Counted from the first letter of the stretch, positions 1 through 9,294 are shown. The stretch: 64,000 nt of DNA from Streptomyces sp. NBC_01241 (GCF_041435435.1 NZ_CP108494.1:8218501-8282500); one strand, 5' to 3'. Notes: generated by a model not told the origin, from the letters alone. Numbers and translations are program-made.

Positions 1-2
1 GC

Positions 3-188
3 GCGATCCGTACCGCGACCGTGTTCACCCATGACCGCGGTGAACGGTACGGGTCGCTGTCGGTGTACGGCGAACCGGTGGGCGCGGGCGACGTGTTCGC
101 CAGCGGCCACCGGTACTGCCCTCTCCCGGCGCTGACTTGGGTGGCCCGGCTACGGCTCGGCCACCTGATCACCGGCGCCGGGGCGTGA
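3..188 (+). CDS. C-terminal end of an unidentified protein (partial)
   Basis: The window opens inside a reading frame that ends with TGA at 186-188 and gives about 61 residues finishing LRLGHLITGAGA. Third codon positions are strongly G or C, so it is probably real coding sequence. I do not recognise the family. It reads toward the uronate/glucarate genes and ends 70 bases before the uronate dehydrogenase start, so it may belong to the same operon. The 5' end lies outside the window. Confidence 0.5.
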   Translation, partial: AIRTATVFTHDRGERYGSLSVYGEPVGAGDVFASGHRYCPLPALTWVARLRLGHLITGAGA

Positions 189-258
189 CCGGAAGGCCGG
201 GCCGCTGCCGGTCATGGACGCCGCTCAGTCACGCATCGAACGACATTGGAGGTTCCGC

Positions 259-1104
259 ATGCCCCGGCAAGGCGCGCACGCCATGGGCTCCACCGATACC
301 ACCCGGATTCTTCTCACGGGCGCCGCTGGCAGGGTCGGCACGCAACTGCGGCCGCTGGCGGCGCGGGAGGGCCGCACGCTGCGGCTTCTCGACATCACCA
401 CGCCGGCCGCCGTCGAAGGGAGCGGAGCGGAGGAGACCGTGATCGCCTCTCTCACCGACACCGAGGCGCTGCTGGAGGCATGCCGGGGCGTCAGCGCGAT
501 CGTCCATCTCGGCGGCCAGAGCGTCGAGTCCACCCTGGACGACGTACTGGACCGCAACGTGCGCGGCACACTGAACCTCCTGGAGGCGGCCCGGCTGGCC
601 GGCGTGCCCCGGGTCGTCCTCGCCTCCTCGGCACATGCCGTCGGCTTCCACCAGTACGACGGCACTCCGGTCGCCGCAGACGCACCGGCCCGCCCGGACA
701 CCCTCTACGGCTGGAGCAAGGCCGCGATCGAGTCCGCCGGGCGCCTGTACCACGACCGCTTCGGCATGGACATCATCTGTCTGCGCATCGGAAGCTGGTT
801 CCCGACGCCGAACGGGATGCGCGGGCTGTCCACCTGGCTGTCACCGGCGGACGGACACCGCCTCGTCGAAGCCTGCCTGAGCTGCCGCGAACCCGGCTAC
901 CGGATCGTCTGGGGAGTCAGCCGCAACACCCGGGGCTGGGTGAGCCTGGCCGAAGGTGAGGCGATCGGCTACCACCCGCTCGACGACGCCGAGCAGTTCG
1001 CACCCGAGGTGATCGGCGAGTGCGGCCTGCCGGACCCTGCCGACCCGATCACACCCCGGCTCGGGGGCGACTGGTGCGCCATCCCGCTGGGACAGACCTT
1101 GTGA
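259..1104 (+). CDS. udh: NAD-dependent uronate dehydrogenase-like SDR
   Basis: Extended short-chain dehydrogenase of 281 residues. The NAD-binding glycine motif TGAAGRVG lies near residue 14, and the catalytic set is the SSAH region plus the YGWSK tyrosine/lysine pair. Known family members oxidise D-glucuronate or D-galacturonate to the aldarolactone. ATG at 259 is chosen because GGAGG sits 6 bases upstream; an in-frame ATG at 214 has no such site. The next genes are the two dehydratases that take glucarate onward, which strongly supports uronate dehydrogenase over a general epimerase. Confidence 0.82.
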   Translation: MPRQGAHAMGSTDTTRILLTGAAGRVGTQLRPLAAREGRTLRLLDITTPAAVEGSGAEETVIASLTDTEALLEACRGVSAIVHLGGQSVESTLDDVLDRNVRGTLNLLEAARLAGVPRVVLASSAHAVGFHQYDGTPVAADAPARPDTLYGWSKAAIESAGRLYHDRFGMDIICLRIGSWFPTPNGMRGLSTWLSPADGHRLVEACLSCREPGYRIVWGVSRNTRGWVSLAEGEAIGYHPLDDAEQFAPEVIGECGLPDPADPITPRLGGDWCAIPLGQTL

Positions 1105-1192
1105 CAGCCATCCGTTCGTAACAGCCATCCGTTCGTAACAGCCGTCCGTTCGTGACAGCCATCCGTTCATAACAGCCATCTGCTCGTAACAG
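1101..1192 (+). repeat. 17-bp tandem repeat, 5.4 copies
   Basis: Five full units plus 7 bases of the unit GTAACAGCCATCCGTTC, each with 0-3 changes. The first copy contains the stop codon of the uronate dehydrogenase gene and the array fills most of the gap before the next gene. The unit has little internal dyad symmetry, so it is not an obvious terminator. It may be a replication-slippage array or a repeated protein-binding site. Confidence 0.9.
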
Positions 1193-1243
1193 TCGGCCGA
1201 GTACCGCCTCGGCCGAGGTAACCCTTGAAGTGGAGATTCATCC

Positions 1244-2206
1244 ATGAATACCGTGAAATGCGATGAACGAACAACGCGGCTCTCGGGACTGCTCTCCTTT
1301 CCTCTGACTCCCTTCGACGACGCCGACGAGGTCGACCTGGACGTCTTCGCCTCCCACGTCGAGGCACAGATCGCCGCCGGACCCAGCGGGCTGTTCGTGG
1401 CGTGCGGCACCGGCGAGTTCCCCGCGCTCGGGCTCGACGAGTACCGGCAGGTCGTGGCCACCGCGGTGAAGCAGGTCGCCGGACGCATACCGGTGTTCGC
1501 CGGGGCGGGCGGAGGCCCGCGGGTCGCGCGGAAGTTCGCGCTGGCCGCACAGGAATGCGGCGTCGACGGACTGCTGTTGCTGCCCCCCTATCTGCTGACG
1601 TCCACCCCGCAGGGGCTGGTGCACCACATTCGCTACGTCGCCGCGGCCACACCGCTGCCGATCACCGTCTACCAGCGGGCCAACGCGGTCCTCGATCCGG
1701 CAGCCGCGGTGGAGCTGCTCGACATCCCGAACGTAGTGGGCATCAAGGACGGCCGCGGCGACGTCGACGCGATGCTGCGCCTGGTCACCGCCGTACGTAC
1801 CAGCGGACACCCCCGCGCCGCCGAGTTCGGATTCCTCAACGGCCTGCCGACTGCGGAGCTCAGCGCACGGGCTTACGCAGCGATCGGCGTGGAGAGCTAC
1901 TCCTCGGCGGTGCACTGCTTTGCCCCCGACATCGCCACCGCGTTCCACCGGGCTGTGCGCGACGACGACGAGGAGGCGCAGCGAACACTGCTGACGGAGT
2001 TCTACCTGCCGTTCGCCGCGCTGCGCGACCGCGTGCCCGGCTACGCCGTTTCGCTGGTTAAGGCCGGTGCGCAGCTGGCCGGTCTGGCCGTCGGCCCCGT
2101 CCGCCCGCCGCTGGTGGAGGCCACACCGGAGCACGTCGCGCAACTCGCGTCCATCGTGGACCGCGGACGCACGGCGCTCCGTCGACTGGAGGAGTCCCGC
2201 GCATGA
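1244..2206 (+). CDS. kdgD: 5-dehydro-4-deoxyglucarate dehydratase
   Basis: DapA/NanA-superfamily aldolase-fold enzyme of 320 residues, near the family's usual length. It converts 5-dehydro-4-deoxy-D-glucarate to 2,5-dioxopentanoate (2-oxoglutarate semialdehyde) with loss of water and CO2. Visible marks are the GTGEF substrate loop (about residue 55), the tyrosine of VYQRAN (about 143) and the Schiff-base lysine in VGIKDG (about 168). GTGGAGAT precedes the ATG. It overlaps the glucarate dehydratase gene by 4 bases (ATGA), so the two are probably translationally coupled. No aldehyde dehydrogenase for the product is in view. Confidence 0.9.
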   Translation: MNTVKCDERTTRLSGLLSFPLTPFDDADEVDLDVFASHVEAQIAAGPSGLFVACGTGEFPALGLDEYRQVVATAVKQVAGRIPVFAGAGGGPRVARKFALAAQECGVDGLLLLPPYLLTSTPQGLVHHIRYVAAATPLPITVYQRANAVLDPAAAVELLDIPNVVGIKDGRGDVDAMLRLVTAVRTSGHPRAAEFGFLNGLPTAELSARAYAAIGVESYSSAVHCFAPDIATAFHRAVRDDDEEAQRTLLTEFYLPFAALRDRVPGYAVSLVKAGAQLAGLAVGPVRPPLVEATPEHVAQLASIVDRGRTALRRLEESRA

Positions 2207-3522
2207 CGACTGGTTCTCGTACGAGGAAGGGCCCCATGGAGCCACAGAGCCCGTCAGGGCACCCCACGATCGTCGACATCCGCATCACGCCCATCGCATT
2301 CCCTGACCCGCCGTTGCTCAACGCCGTGGGCTGCCACGAGCCGTGGGCGTTGCGCGCGATCATCGAAGTCGACTGCGGCGACGGACTCGTCGGGCTCGGC
2401 GAGACCTACGGCGACGCCTCGCACCTGGCGGTGCTGCGTACGGTGGCACCGCTGCTGATCGGGCTGGACCCGTTCCGGACCGAATACATCAAGTCCGTGG
2501 TGGACGGGCTGCTCGGCACCGTTGACGCGCCGTCGGAGAAACTCGGTCCGTCCGGCGGCATGGGCCCGGAGAAGGTGTCGCTGCGGGTCTTCTCCGCATT
2601 CGAGGTCGCCTGCCTCGACGTACAGGGCCAGGCGATCGGCCGTCCGGTCCACGATCTCCTCGGCGGCCGGGTACGCGACGCCGTGCCCTTCTCGGCGTAC
2701 CTGTTCTACAAGTGGGCGCAGCATCCCGGCGATGCCCCGGACCTCTTCGGCGCCGCGCTCGACCCTGCCGGGATCGTGGCCCAGGCCCGGACGATGGTGC
2801 AGAAGTACGGCTTCCAGTCGATCAAGCTGAAGGGCGGTGTCTTCCCTCCCGACGTGGAACTCGACGCCATTCGCGCGCTGCGTGAGGAGTTCCCCGCGCT
2901 GCCGCTGCGCATCGATCCCAACGCCGCGTGGAGCGTCGAGACCTCCCGTCGGGTCGCCGCCGAGACTCAGGGCCTGCTGGAATATCTCGAAGATCCGACC
3001 GAGGGCCTGGCCGGCATGGCCGCCGTCGCCGAGACCGCCGGGATGCCGCTGGCCACCAACATGTGTGTGGTCTCCTTCGACCACATTCCCGAGGCCGTCG
3101 ATCGCGGCTCCGTTCAGGTCATCCTGTCCGATCACCACTACTGGGGCGGACTGCGGCAGTCTGTGCGCCTGGCGGGCATCTGCGAGACCTGGGGCCTTGG
3201 CCTGTCGATGCACTCCAACAGCCATCTCGGCATCAGCCTTGCCGCGATGACCCACCTCGGCGCGGCACTGCCGCAGCTGTCCTACGCCGCCGACACCCAT
3301 ACGCCCTGGCAGCTGGGTGTCGACGTGGTGGAGCGCCCGCTGACCTTCGTCGACGGCGCCGTGCCAGTGCCGATGTCGCCGGGGCTCGGCGTGCGGCTGG
3401 ACCGGGACGCGCTCGCCCGGCTGCATGAGAACTACCTTCGGCAGGGCATCACCGGACGCGACGACACGGGTTACATGCGCCGGTTCCACCCGGACTTCAA
3501 CCCGACGAAGCCGCGGTGGTGA
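2203..3522 (+). CDS. gudD: glucarate dehydratase (enolase superfamily)
   Basis: Enolase-superfamily dehydratase of 439 residues that converts D-glucarate to 5-dehydro-4-deoxyglucarate, the substrate of the gene just upstream. The KxK motif SIKLKGG carries the catalytic lysines (about residues 208 and 210). RIDPNAAW and EDPTEG supply metal-ligand carboxylates and HSNSHLG the histidine of the His-Asp pair. The ATG at 2203 overlaps the upstream stop; an alternative ATG at 2236 follows GAGGAAGGG and would remove 11 poorly conserved-looking residues. The gene order dehydrogenase, decarboxylating dehydratase, glucarate dehydratase completes the uronate route to 2-oxoglutarate semialdehyde. Confidence 0.9.
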   Translation: MTTGSRTRKGPMEPQSPSGHPTIVDIRITPIAFPDPPLLNAVGCHEPWALRAIIEVDCGDGLVGLGETYGDASHLAVLRTVAPLLIGLDPFRTEYIKSVVDGLLGTVDAPSEKLGPSGGMGPEKVSLRVFSAFEVACLDVQGQAIGRPVHDLLGGRVRDAVPFSAYLFYKWAQHPGDAPDLFGAALDPAGIVAQARTMVQKYGFQSIKLKGGVFPPDVELDAIRALREEFPALPLRIDPNAAWSVETSRRVAAETQGLLEYLEDPTEGLAGMAAVAETAGMPLATNMCVVSFDHIPEAVDRGSVQVILSDHHYWGGLRQSVRLAGICETWGLGLSMHSNSHLGISLAAMTHLGAALPQLSYAADTHTPWQLGVDVVERPLTFVDGAVPVPMSPGLGVRLDRDALARLHENYLRQGITGRDDTGYMRRFHPDFNPTKPRW

Positions 3523-3657
3523 CCGGGGATCCGGTCAGCCTCTCGGGGCACGCCTACTCTCCACGACTCGCTCGGAGTCGGTGACCACGCATGGGCCGTG
3601 ACAGCTCGTGTCGACACACGGAGGCTCGGGGACGCGAGTGGCCGCGTCTGGCCCTCA

Positions 3658-4330
3658 CGTCCCCGACGCGGACAGGGGCCTGCCGCGCCAGTTCATGGAG
3701 ATGTGGGAAAAGAGCCGGTGCTCAATCCTGTTCCATTTCGATGTGCCCGGCCAGTGCCGTTGCTTGAGTGTGCCAAGCAGTTCACGGTGACGTTGTAGGA
3801 GCGCGGTCGGTCCGGACGGCGCGTGCGCGAAGGCGCTGTTCTTGATGTCCGCGATCGCTTGTTCCACCACAGCGTGCCGTCGGTAATCACGTTCGGCGTC
3901 CCTCGGGGAGGGCGGAGAGCCGGTGAACGCGGCGTGGTAGCGCCAGGTGTCGAAGAGCGTGCCCTGCCCGGCGGGCTGGGCACCAGGGCCCAGGCGGTGG
4001 AGTACTTGTCGTAGCCGCGGTCGGCGAACAGCCGGCCCGGCCGGCGCCTCGGTCGCCCTCGTGTTCCGCGGATGCGGGGGGTCGCGTCCAGCAGGGGCAT
4101 CAGCCGGGAGACGTCGTGACGGTTTCCGCCGGCCAGCGAGACGACCAAGGGGGTGCCATGCCGGCCGTTGATCAAATGGTGCTTGCTGCCGAGTACGGCC
4201 CCGGCCACGCTGATGAACTGGGCAGACTGGCGCAGACGCCACGTCATTGGGGTCCCCGCGGGGTGCAACCGGTCAGCAAGGACCGATCCCCTTCCCGCAG
4301 TGGCGGCAGGGCCATGGTTGCGTCCCACGC
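3658..4330 (-). mobile_element. mosaic transposase remnant (IS5 + IS1380 + ISAzo13 pieces)
   Basis: Read on the minus strand, three transposase scraps follow one another. About 4210-3990 resembles the IS5 family (GSKHHLIN, GNRHDVSRLMPLLD, LFADRGYDK). About 3905-3772, in another frame, resembles an IS1380-family C terminus (DYRRHAVVEQAIADIKN, AHAPSG). About 3771-3658 resembles an ISAzo13-family end (PGTSKWNRIEHRLFSHI, NWRGRPL). Frames change between pieces, none has a complete catalytic triad, and no terminal repeats were seen. It is non-functional. The gap from 3523 to 4514 holds nothing else recognisable. Family assignments are from memory of motifs. Confidence 0.7.
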
Positions 4331-4514
4331 GCGTCCGTTACGGGTTCCCGGCCCGTCATCGAATTCCCTCCGTACCGTGACCCCTCTGGCGCGATGTGAC
4401 AGTGGTACGTCAAGATCACCTGGCCGGCGGTTCTGCCTGGCCGGAGCCGGACGTCGAAATCACGTACTGCTACGCGGGAACCAGTGCACGAGCGGAGAGG
4501 GGAAGACGAACGCC

Positions 4515-5606
4515 ATGCTCGATGCGGCCGGTCTCGATCCTGCGGAAGTACGCGCATACCGCAGCCTGGTCAAGATGCCCGCGGCCACGCCGCACCAACT
4601 TGCCCGCCGTCTCGGGTTGTCCGATCGCGAGGCAGCCGCACTGCTCGACACGCTGGCGGCCAAGGGCCTGGTCAGCCGCGCCGCGGGCTCGGCTCACCGG
4701 TTCCGGGCGTCGCCGCCGGACCTGGCGCTCGGCCCTCTGCTGCTGAGCAGGCAGCAAGAACTGCACGCAGTGCAAGCCGTGGTGGCGCAGCTCACCGAGG
4801 AGTACCGCAGTGGGGCCGGGCGCCGTGGTTCGACCGACATGGTCGAAACCGTGATCGGGGCACCAGCCATAGCCTCGATGTTCGACCAGTTGCAGCGAGG
4901 TGCCCGGGAGGAGGTCCTGGCGCTGTGCAAGCCGCCGAACATTGTGGTCCCGTCCGGGGGGAACGACACCGAGCTCGGGGTACTGAGTTCGGGGGTGGGG
5001 TACCGCGCCGTATACGAACGGGCGGCGTTGGAGGTGCCGCCCGAGGTGTTCCGGATCCGCGAGTTCATCCGGAAAGGTGAGCAGGCCCGTGTCGCCTCGC
5101 AGGTTCCGGCGAAGCTCGTGATCGTGGACCGGTTGCTGGCCCTGCTGGTGTCCTCGCCCGCACGGTCCACCGGTGCCGACGGGGACGGTCCGTCCGGCGT
5201 CGGCACCAGCCGGGCGCCGGACGATTCCTCCGCCGGACCGTCCGGTGAAACGCTCGTTGGCTCGTTCGACGAAACCGCCGATGAGCCGTCCGCCGTCCTG
5301 GTCCACCCCGGTGTGCTGCTCGACGCCTTGCTCGCGTTCTTCGAGAGTTTGTGGGCAGGGGCCTCTCCGCTGCTGCTCACCGAGGACGGCCAGATCGGTG
5401 AGAGGAGCCCCGGACAGGCTCCCCCGCCCGAGGACCTGCTCCTGATCTCGTTGCTGCTCACCGGACTGACGGACACCGCCATCGCCGGTCAGCTCGGGCT
5501 GAGCCTGCGTACGGTGCAACGCCGTATCCGCGACCTTCTCGAGACCGTCGGGGTCCGCACCCGGATGCAGCTGGCCTGGGAGGCAGCCCGCCACGGATGG
5601 CTGTGA
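4515..5606 (+). CDS. TrmB-like/LuxR-type helix-turn-helix regulator
   Basis: Regulator of 363 residues. The first 75 or so form a TrmB-like winged helix (HQLARRLGLSDREAAALL) and the last 55 form a LuxR-type helix-turn-helix (TDTAIAGQLGLSLRTVQRR). The middle resembles the ligand- or phospholipase-D-like part of this common Streptomyces architecture. The ATG at 4515 is chosen because GAGAGGGGAAG lies just upstream; a longer open frame runs back over the transposase remnant and is spurious. The target is unknown. It converges on the M36 protease gene with a shared terminator. A role in secondary-metabolism or stress control would be inference only. Confidence 0.8.
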   Translation: MLDAAGLDPAEVRAYRSLVKMPAATPHQLARRLGLSDREAAALLDTLAAKGLVSRAAGSAHRFRASPPDLALGPLLLSRQQELHAVQAVVAQLTEEYRSGAGRRGSTDMVETVIGAPAIASMFDQLQRGAREEVLALCKPPNIVVPSGGNDTELGVLSSGVGYRAVYERAALEVPPEVFRIREFIRKGEQARVASQVPAKLVIVDRLLALLVSSPARSTGADGDGPSGVGTSRAPDDSSAGPSGETLVGSFDETADEPSAVLVHPGVLLDALLAFFESLWAGASPLLLTEDGQIGERSPGQAPPPEDLLLISLLLTGLTDTAIAGQLGLSLRTVQRRIRDLLETVGVRTRMQLAWEAARHGWL

Positions 5607-5635
5607 TCCCCTGCCGGACACGCAGTACTGATCAA

Positions 5636-5669
5636 GGGCCCTCGACCTGTTCAGCCGGGTCGAGGGCCC
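5636..5669. terminator. bidirectional terminator
   Basis: Perfect 12-bp stem GGGCCCTCGACC / GGTCGAGGGCCC around a 10-base loop, lying between the stops of two convergent genes at 5606 and 5717. There is no T run, as is usual in Streptomyces. Confidence 0.85.
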
Positions 5670-5716
5670 CTCGTACGGAAGGCTCCGGTGCGGAGCACAC
5701 CGTTATCGCCGATTGA

Positions 5717-8700
5717 TCACTTCCCGAACACCTGGAATTCCGAGGCGCGCACATTGAACGCCGACGGGGAGCCGGTGGCGCAGTCGGTCACGTTGTTCGG
5801 GTCGTTGTCCTGCTTGCCGGCGTACGCCGGGTTGCCGACGCACTGGTTGGTGATTGCCTCGAAGCGCAGATCGGTCGCCGTGGTCACCGGGATGTCGAAG
5901 CTGCGCATGGTCAGGTTCGGCGCCAGCGGACGCGGCTTGGCCGTCTGGAAGGCGTCCTTCGGGCTGAGGTACACGACGTGGAACTGCTTGGCCTGGGAGC
6001 AGTCAACGGTCGCGGTACGGGTGCAGGCCGAGACCTCGAACTGACGAAGGGCCGAGAAACGGCTCTGGCTGCCGGTGTCGCCGCCCGGGTCCTTGGCATT
6101 GGTCGGCCTGTTCAGGGCACTTACCTGAACGCGACGGATCTTGCTCGCGCTGTCGCCGGCCAGGTGGACGAAGACACCCTTGCCGCTCACCGAGGTCTTG
6201 GTCTGTTCACCGACGAACGCCCAGTTGGTGCCCTCGTCGTCATCGATCAGCGCCGACAGGTTCATTCCGTCGCCGCCGGTGATGGCGGCACCAGCCGCCG
6301 CCGAGGCGAGGTTGGGCTGCATCTTGACCTTGACCGTCTGCTTGGAGCCGTCGGTCACCTCGAAGTCGAACGGCATCTGACCGTAGCCCGGGGCGACCGC
6401 GATCGCATCGTAGTGGCCCTTGGCGAAGGCCGCCTTATTGCTGAGGTCCGCGGTCGTACCGGCGATCGGCGTGGTCCGCGCGCTGAACTGACCAATGTAG
6501 ACACGAGCGTTGGGGATCTCGTCCCCACTGTCGACGATCTTGAAGGTGATGTTGCCGTTCACGTCGGCAGGGGTCGCGAAGTCTGCGTGCGGCCGGGTGT
6601 CACTCGTCGAGAGAGCGGTGGCGTCGGTACCCAGACCGCGCTTGGAGAACGCACCCCACATGACGTCGAGGTCGTCACCGTGGTGGCGGATCTTGTCCGC
6701 GGCGAGCATCGCGTCACGGGCATCGACCATGGTGACCTTGCCCGTGCCCATCAGCAGGTACGAGTCGAACATCAGCTGGATCCAGCGGCGGCCGCCGCCG
6801 CACTTGTCGACCGCGGTCTTGCCGGCCGCGCACGAGGCGAGCACCTCCTGGGACGGCTCGCCGTACTTACCGACGAGCGCTCGGCGCACCTCGTAGTTGA
6901 CGGCGTTCCAGATCTCGCCGTCGGAGTGCACCTCCGCCCCACCCATGTCGTAGCTGAAGTTGGAATAGTTGAGCGGGCTGTTGTCAATCGCGAAGTTACG
7001 GATGCCGCGCTCGTTGTTGTCGGTCACATACGGGCCGACAACCCACGGATCGACCCCGGCCGGGACCGCGCCCGTCTCGATCAGTCGCTCGGTGGAGACC
7101 AGGTCGCTCCAGGACTCACCCATCGAGCCGCCGTGCGCACCGGAGAGGCCGGTGGTACCGCCGCCGATCATGCGGTTGGTGATGGCATGGGTGTACTCGT
7201 GGCCGATGACGGAGTTGTCGAAGTCACCATCGGCGCAGCGCCCGTAGAAGGCGCCGGCCTGCGGCTGCCACAGGTACATGTTGGTCAGCGCCACGCCTCC
7301 GTCGGCACCGGTGCTCTGGTTGGCGTTGTTGCGGGTCGCCGGATTGTTGCCACCGGAGCGGGCGACGCCCATCTCCGGATCGCCACCCTTGCCGCCCAGG
7401 CCGTAGTTGTCGCTCTGCATGTTCCACGTCTTCTCGGTGAAACCGAGCTGGTACGAGAAGTCATGCATGATGTTGTGCTGGACGAACAGGTTGCCGAGCG
7501 CGGCGTCCCGGTCGGGCTGGGACGGGTCGGTCAGCACCTTCGGGTCACAGCCGCTGGCGTGCCAGGCGTCGGTGAAAGCGTAGTCGTACACCCGGTCGGG
7601 GCGGACGTCCGGCGTGATGCCGAGCCAGTTGCGCCCGCTGGCGTTCAGGCCGTCGCTGCTGAAGGCGTTGGCGCCCAGCGTCGTGCCCAGCTTGTAGTAA
7701 CTGCCGTAGCTGCCGCCGCCCTCACCGGACGCTATGTCCCAGGCGTGGTGCGGCGAGGCCGGAGCGCTGTTGCTCATCACTCGGTCACAGCCCGGTCCCG
7801 CCACCCAGCACACAGTCTCGCGGGTGTCCTTGGACGAGTCGTCCAACGGGGGCGAGAAGGAGAACGCCTTCCACTGCGGATTACCGTCGTGGTCGGCCGC
7901 GACCTCGTCCTCGACGAGGGACCGGCGGGACAGCACCTCGCCGGTACGCGCGTCCACGATGCTGTCGTACAGCTGCGGGTCCTCGTCGGCCTTACCGACC
8001 TGCACCTGGTAGGCGGAATGCACGGTGCCGTCCGGGTCGGCGACCACGACCGCGCGTACGAGCTGCGTGCCGGTCAGCCCCGCAGCGTCGTACTTCTGCC
8101 AGCCGTCGGCGGCATCTGTCGAGGTCAGCTTGCCAGGAGTCATCGTCACGTCGGCCAGCGCGGCCTTGATCGCGTCCTGCGCCGAAAGGGTCGCCGGCTT
8201 CGGCGCACCGGTGACCGGGGCGAGCGCGCCGGACACACTGACCACGGTGCCGTCGACGACACCGACGGAGACCTGGCCGTCCTGACCGAAGGGCTTGCCG
8301 TCCACCTCCTGGGCGAGCAACACCGCCGCGCCCTTGCCGATCGGGGTACTTGACACCAGCTTGAGGCCGTCGACCTGATCGGCGGATATACCGAAGAGGT
8401 CCACGTTGGCCTTGAGGTACGCCCGGGCCGTTTGTTCCGGCTTGGTCGGCAGCCCCTTCGCCAGGGCGGCACCGTCGCCGTCCGACACGACGGTCGTCGG
8501 CGTGCCGTACCGGCTCCAGCTCACCCTCGCGCGAGCCTTGGCCGCCGCACTTCTGGCCTTCGCCGACGGAGCCTTGTGGGCCCCGGGCAGGTCCTTGTCG
8601 GACTTGCCGTGCTGGTGCGAGGCGAACGCGCCCGAACGGGATTCCGACGGCTTCTGCCCCCCGGTTCCAGGGGCCGCACCGGCGGACGGGACCTGTGCCA

Positions 8701-8767
8701 CCGCCATGACGGCTGCCGAGGCCAGCGCCAGTGCTGCCAGCCGTCTTCGCGCGAAGTCCATGCGCAT
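5717..8767 (-). CDS. secreted M36 (fungalysin-type) zinc metallopeptidase
   Basis: Secreted protease of 1,016 residues. It begins with an Arg-rich signal peptide (MRMDFARRRLAALALAS, likely cut after AGAA), then an FTP/PepSY-type propeptide to about residue 300. The M36 catalytic domain carries the zinc site HEYTH (about 521-525) and the downstream glutamate in GESWSDL. The C-terminal 200 residues contain a discoidin-like region rich in aromatic residues. ATG at 8767 is chosen because AAGGAGGAG precedes it; 27 further upstream codons lack a site. It degrades extracellular protein and should be held inactive until the propeptide is removed. Confidence 0.9.
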   Translation of the reverse strand: MRMDFARRRLAALALASAAVMAVAQVPSAGAAPGTGGQKPSESRSGAFASHQHGKSDKDLPGAHKAPSAKARSAAAKARARVSWSRYGTPTTVVSDGDGAALAKGLPTKPEQTARAYLKANVDLFGISADQVDGLKLVSSTPIGKGAAVLLAQEVDGKPFGQDGQVSVGVVDGTVVSVSGALAPVTGAPKPATLSAQDAIKAALADVTMTPGKLTSTDAADGWQKYDAAGLTGTQLVRAVVVADPDGTVHSAYQVQVGKADEDPQLYDSIVDARTGEVLSRRSLVEDEVAADHDGNPQWKAFSFSPPLDDSSKDTRETVCWVAGPGCDRVMSNSAPASPHHAWDIASGEGGGSYGSYYKLGTTLGANAFSSDGLNASGRNWLGITPDVRPDRVYDYAFTDAWHASGCDPKVLTDPSQPDRDAALGNLFVQHNIMHDFSYQLGFTEKTWNMQSDNYGLGGKGGDPEMGVARSGGNNPATRNNANQSTGADGGVALTNMYLWQPQAGAFYGRCADGDFDNSVIGHEYTHAITNRMIGGGTTGLSGAHGGSMGESWSDLVSTERLIETGAVPAGVDPWVVGPYVTDNNERGIRNFAIDNSPLNYSNFSYDMGGAEVHSDGEIWNAVNYEVRRALVGKYGEPSQEVLASCAAGKTAVDKCGGGRRWIQLMFDSYLLMGTGKVTMVDARDAMLAADKIRHHGDDLDVMWGAFSKRGLGTDATALSTSDTRPHADFATPADVNGNITFKIVDSGDEIPNARVYIGQFSARTTPIAGTTADLSNKAAFAKGHYDAIAVAPGYGQMPFDFEVTDGSKQTVKVKMQPNLASAAAGAAITGGDGMNLSALIDDDEGTNWAFVGEQTKTSVSGKGVFVHLAGDSASKIRRVQVSALNRPTNAKDPGGDTGSQSRFSALRQFEVSACTRTATVDCSQAKQFHVVYLSPKDAFQTAKPRPLAPNLTMRSFDIPVTTATDLRFEAITNQCVGNPAYAGKQDNDPNNVTDCATGSPSAFNVRASEFQVFGK

Positions 8768-8960
8768 ACGTGCTCCTCCTTGTGGGAAGTCCGGACCGGG
8801 ATCACCCGTTCCGGATTGCGCGGAGCCTGGCACGGGTCGGGGGTTCACTGGAACGGTTCCTTCGTGGCGGAGTTACGACACTGCACAGTTCCGCCAAACA
8901 CCCCCGCCGACGGAGAGCGGCGCTACTGACAGAGGGCGCCTCGACTGCGGTGAGCAAGGA

Positions 8961-9190
8961 GTGACGCTACTGAACCTGAAGCCGGCCCGTAGGGCGGTCG
9001 AACGCGACGACGAGGCGGTCGAGTTGTGGAAGAAGGAGGTGTGACCGCAGGTAGAAGCACCGCGGCGGCCCGCGGGGCCCGGATCGTCTGCGAGGACGAG
9101 GCCGGCCAGTCGTTGAGGCCGCCACGGGCCAGGACCTGGGGCCGGGTCGGCCAGACGTCAGTGGTCCGGGTACGGGGCCGGGGTTCCGAG
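8961..9190 (+). mobile_element. IS630-family transposase remnant
   Basis: Two short blocks in different frames look like consecutive parts of a Streptomyces IS630-type transposase. At 8961-9041 there is PARRAVERDDEAVELWKKEV, then a stop. At about 9083-9187 there is CEDEAGQSLRPPRARTWG followed by VVRVRGRGS, which resembles the region of the first catalytic Asp. No ends or C-terminal half remain. The rest of the gap 8768-9294 contains only the protease promoter region, with no other gene seen. Confidence 0.6.
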
Positions 9191-9294
9191 GCGATGGCGA
9201 TCCCGCAGGCGCACGGACGGGGCGGCGCAGAGCAGCCCGTAGGGGACGTCGGCACCGAACCTACCCGCACAAGGCACATGGGTGGAGGAGAACG

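Noticed and set aside
1101..1192. CRISPR or tRNA-like element
   Set aside because: Tandem units without spacers; no cloverleaf can be drawn.
4116..4514. N-terminal extension of the LuxR-type regulator
   Set aside because: This part reads across the transposase remnant, has no ribosome site at its start and matches no regulator domain.
5978..8353. 791-codon plus-strand open frame
   Set aside because: It mirrors the M36 protease gene on the other strand; it has repetitive Val/Arg/Gly composition and no motif, whereas the minus strand has signal peptide and HEYTH.
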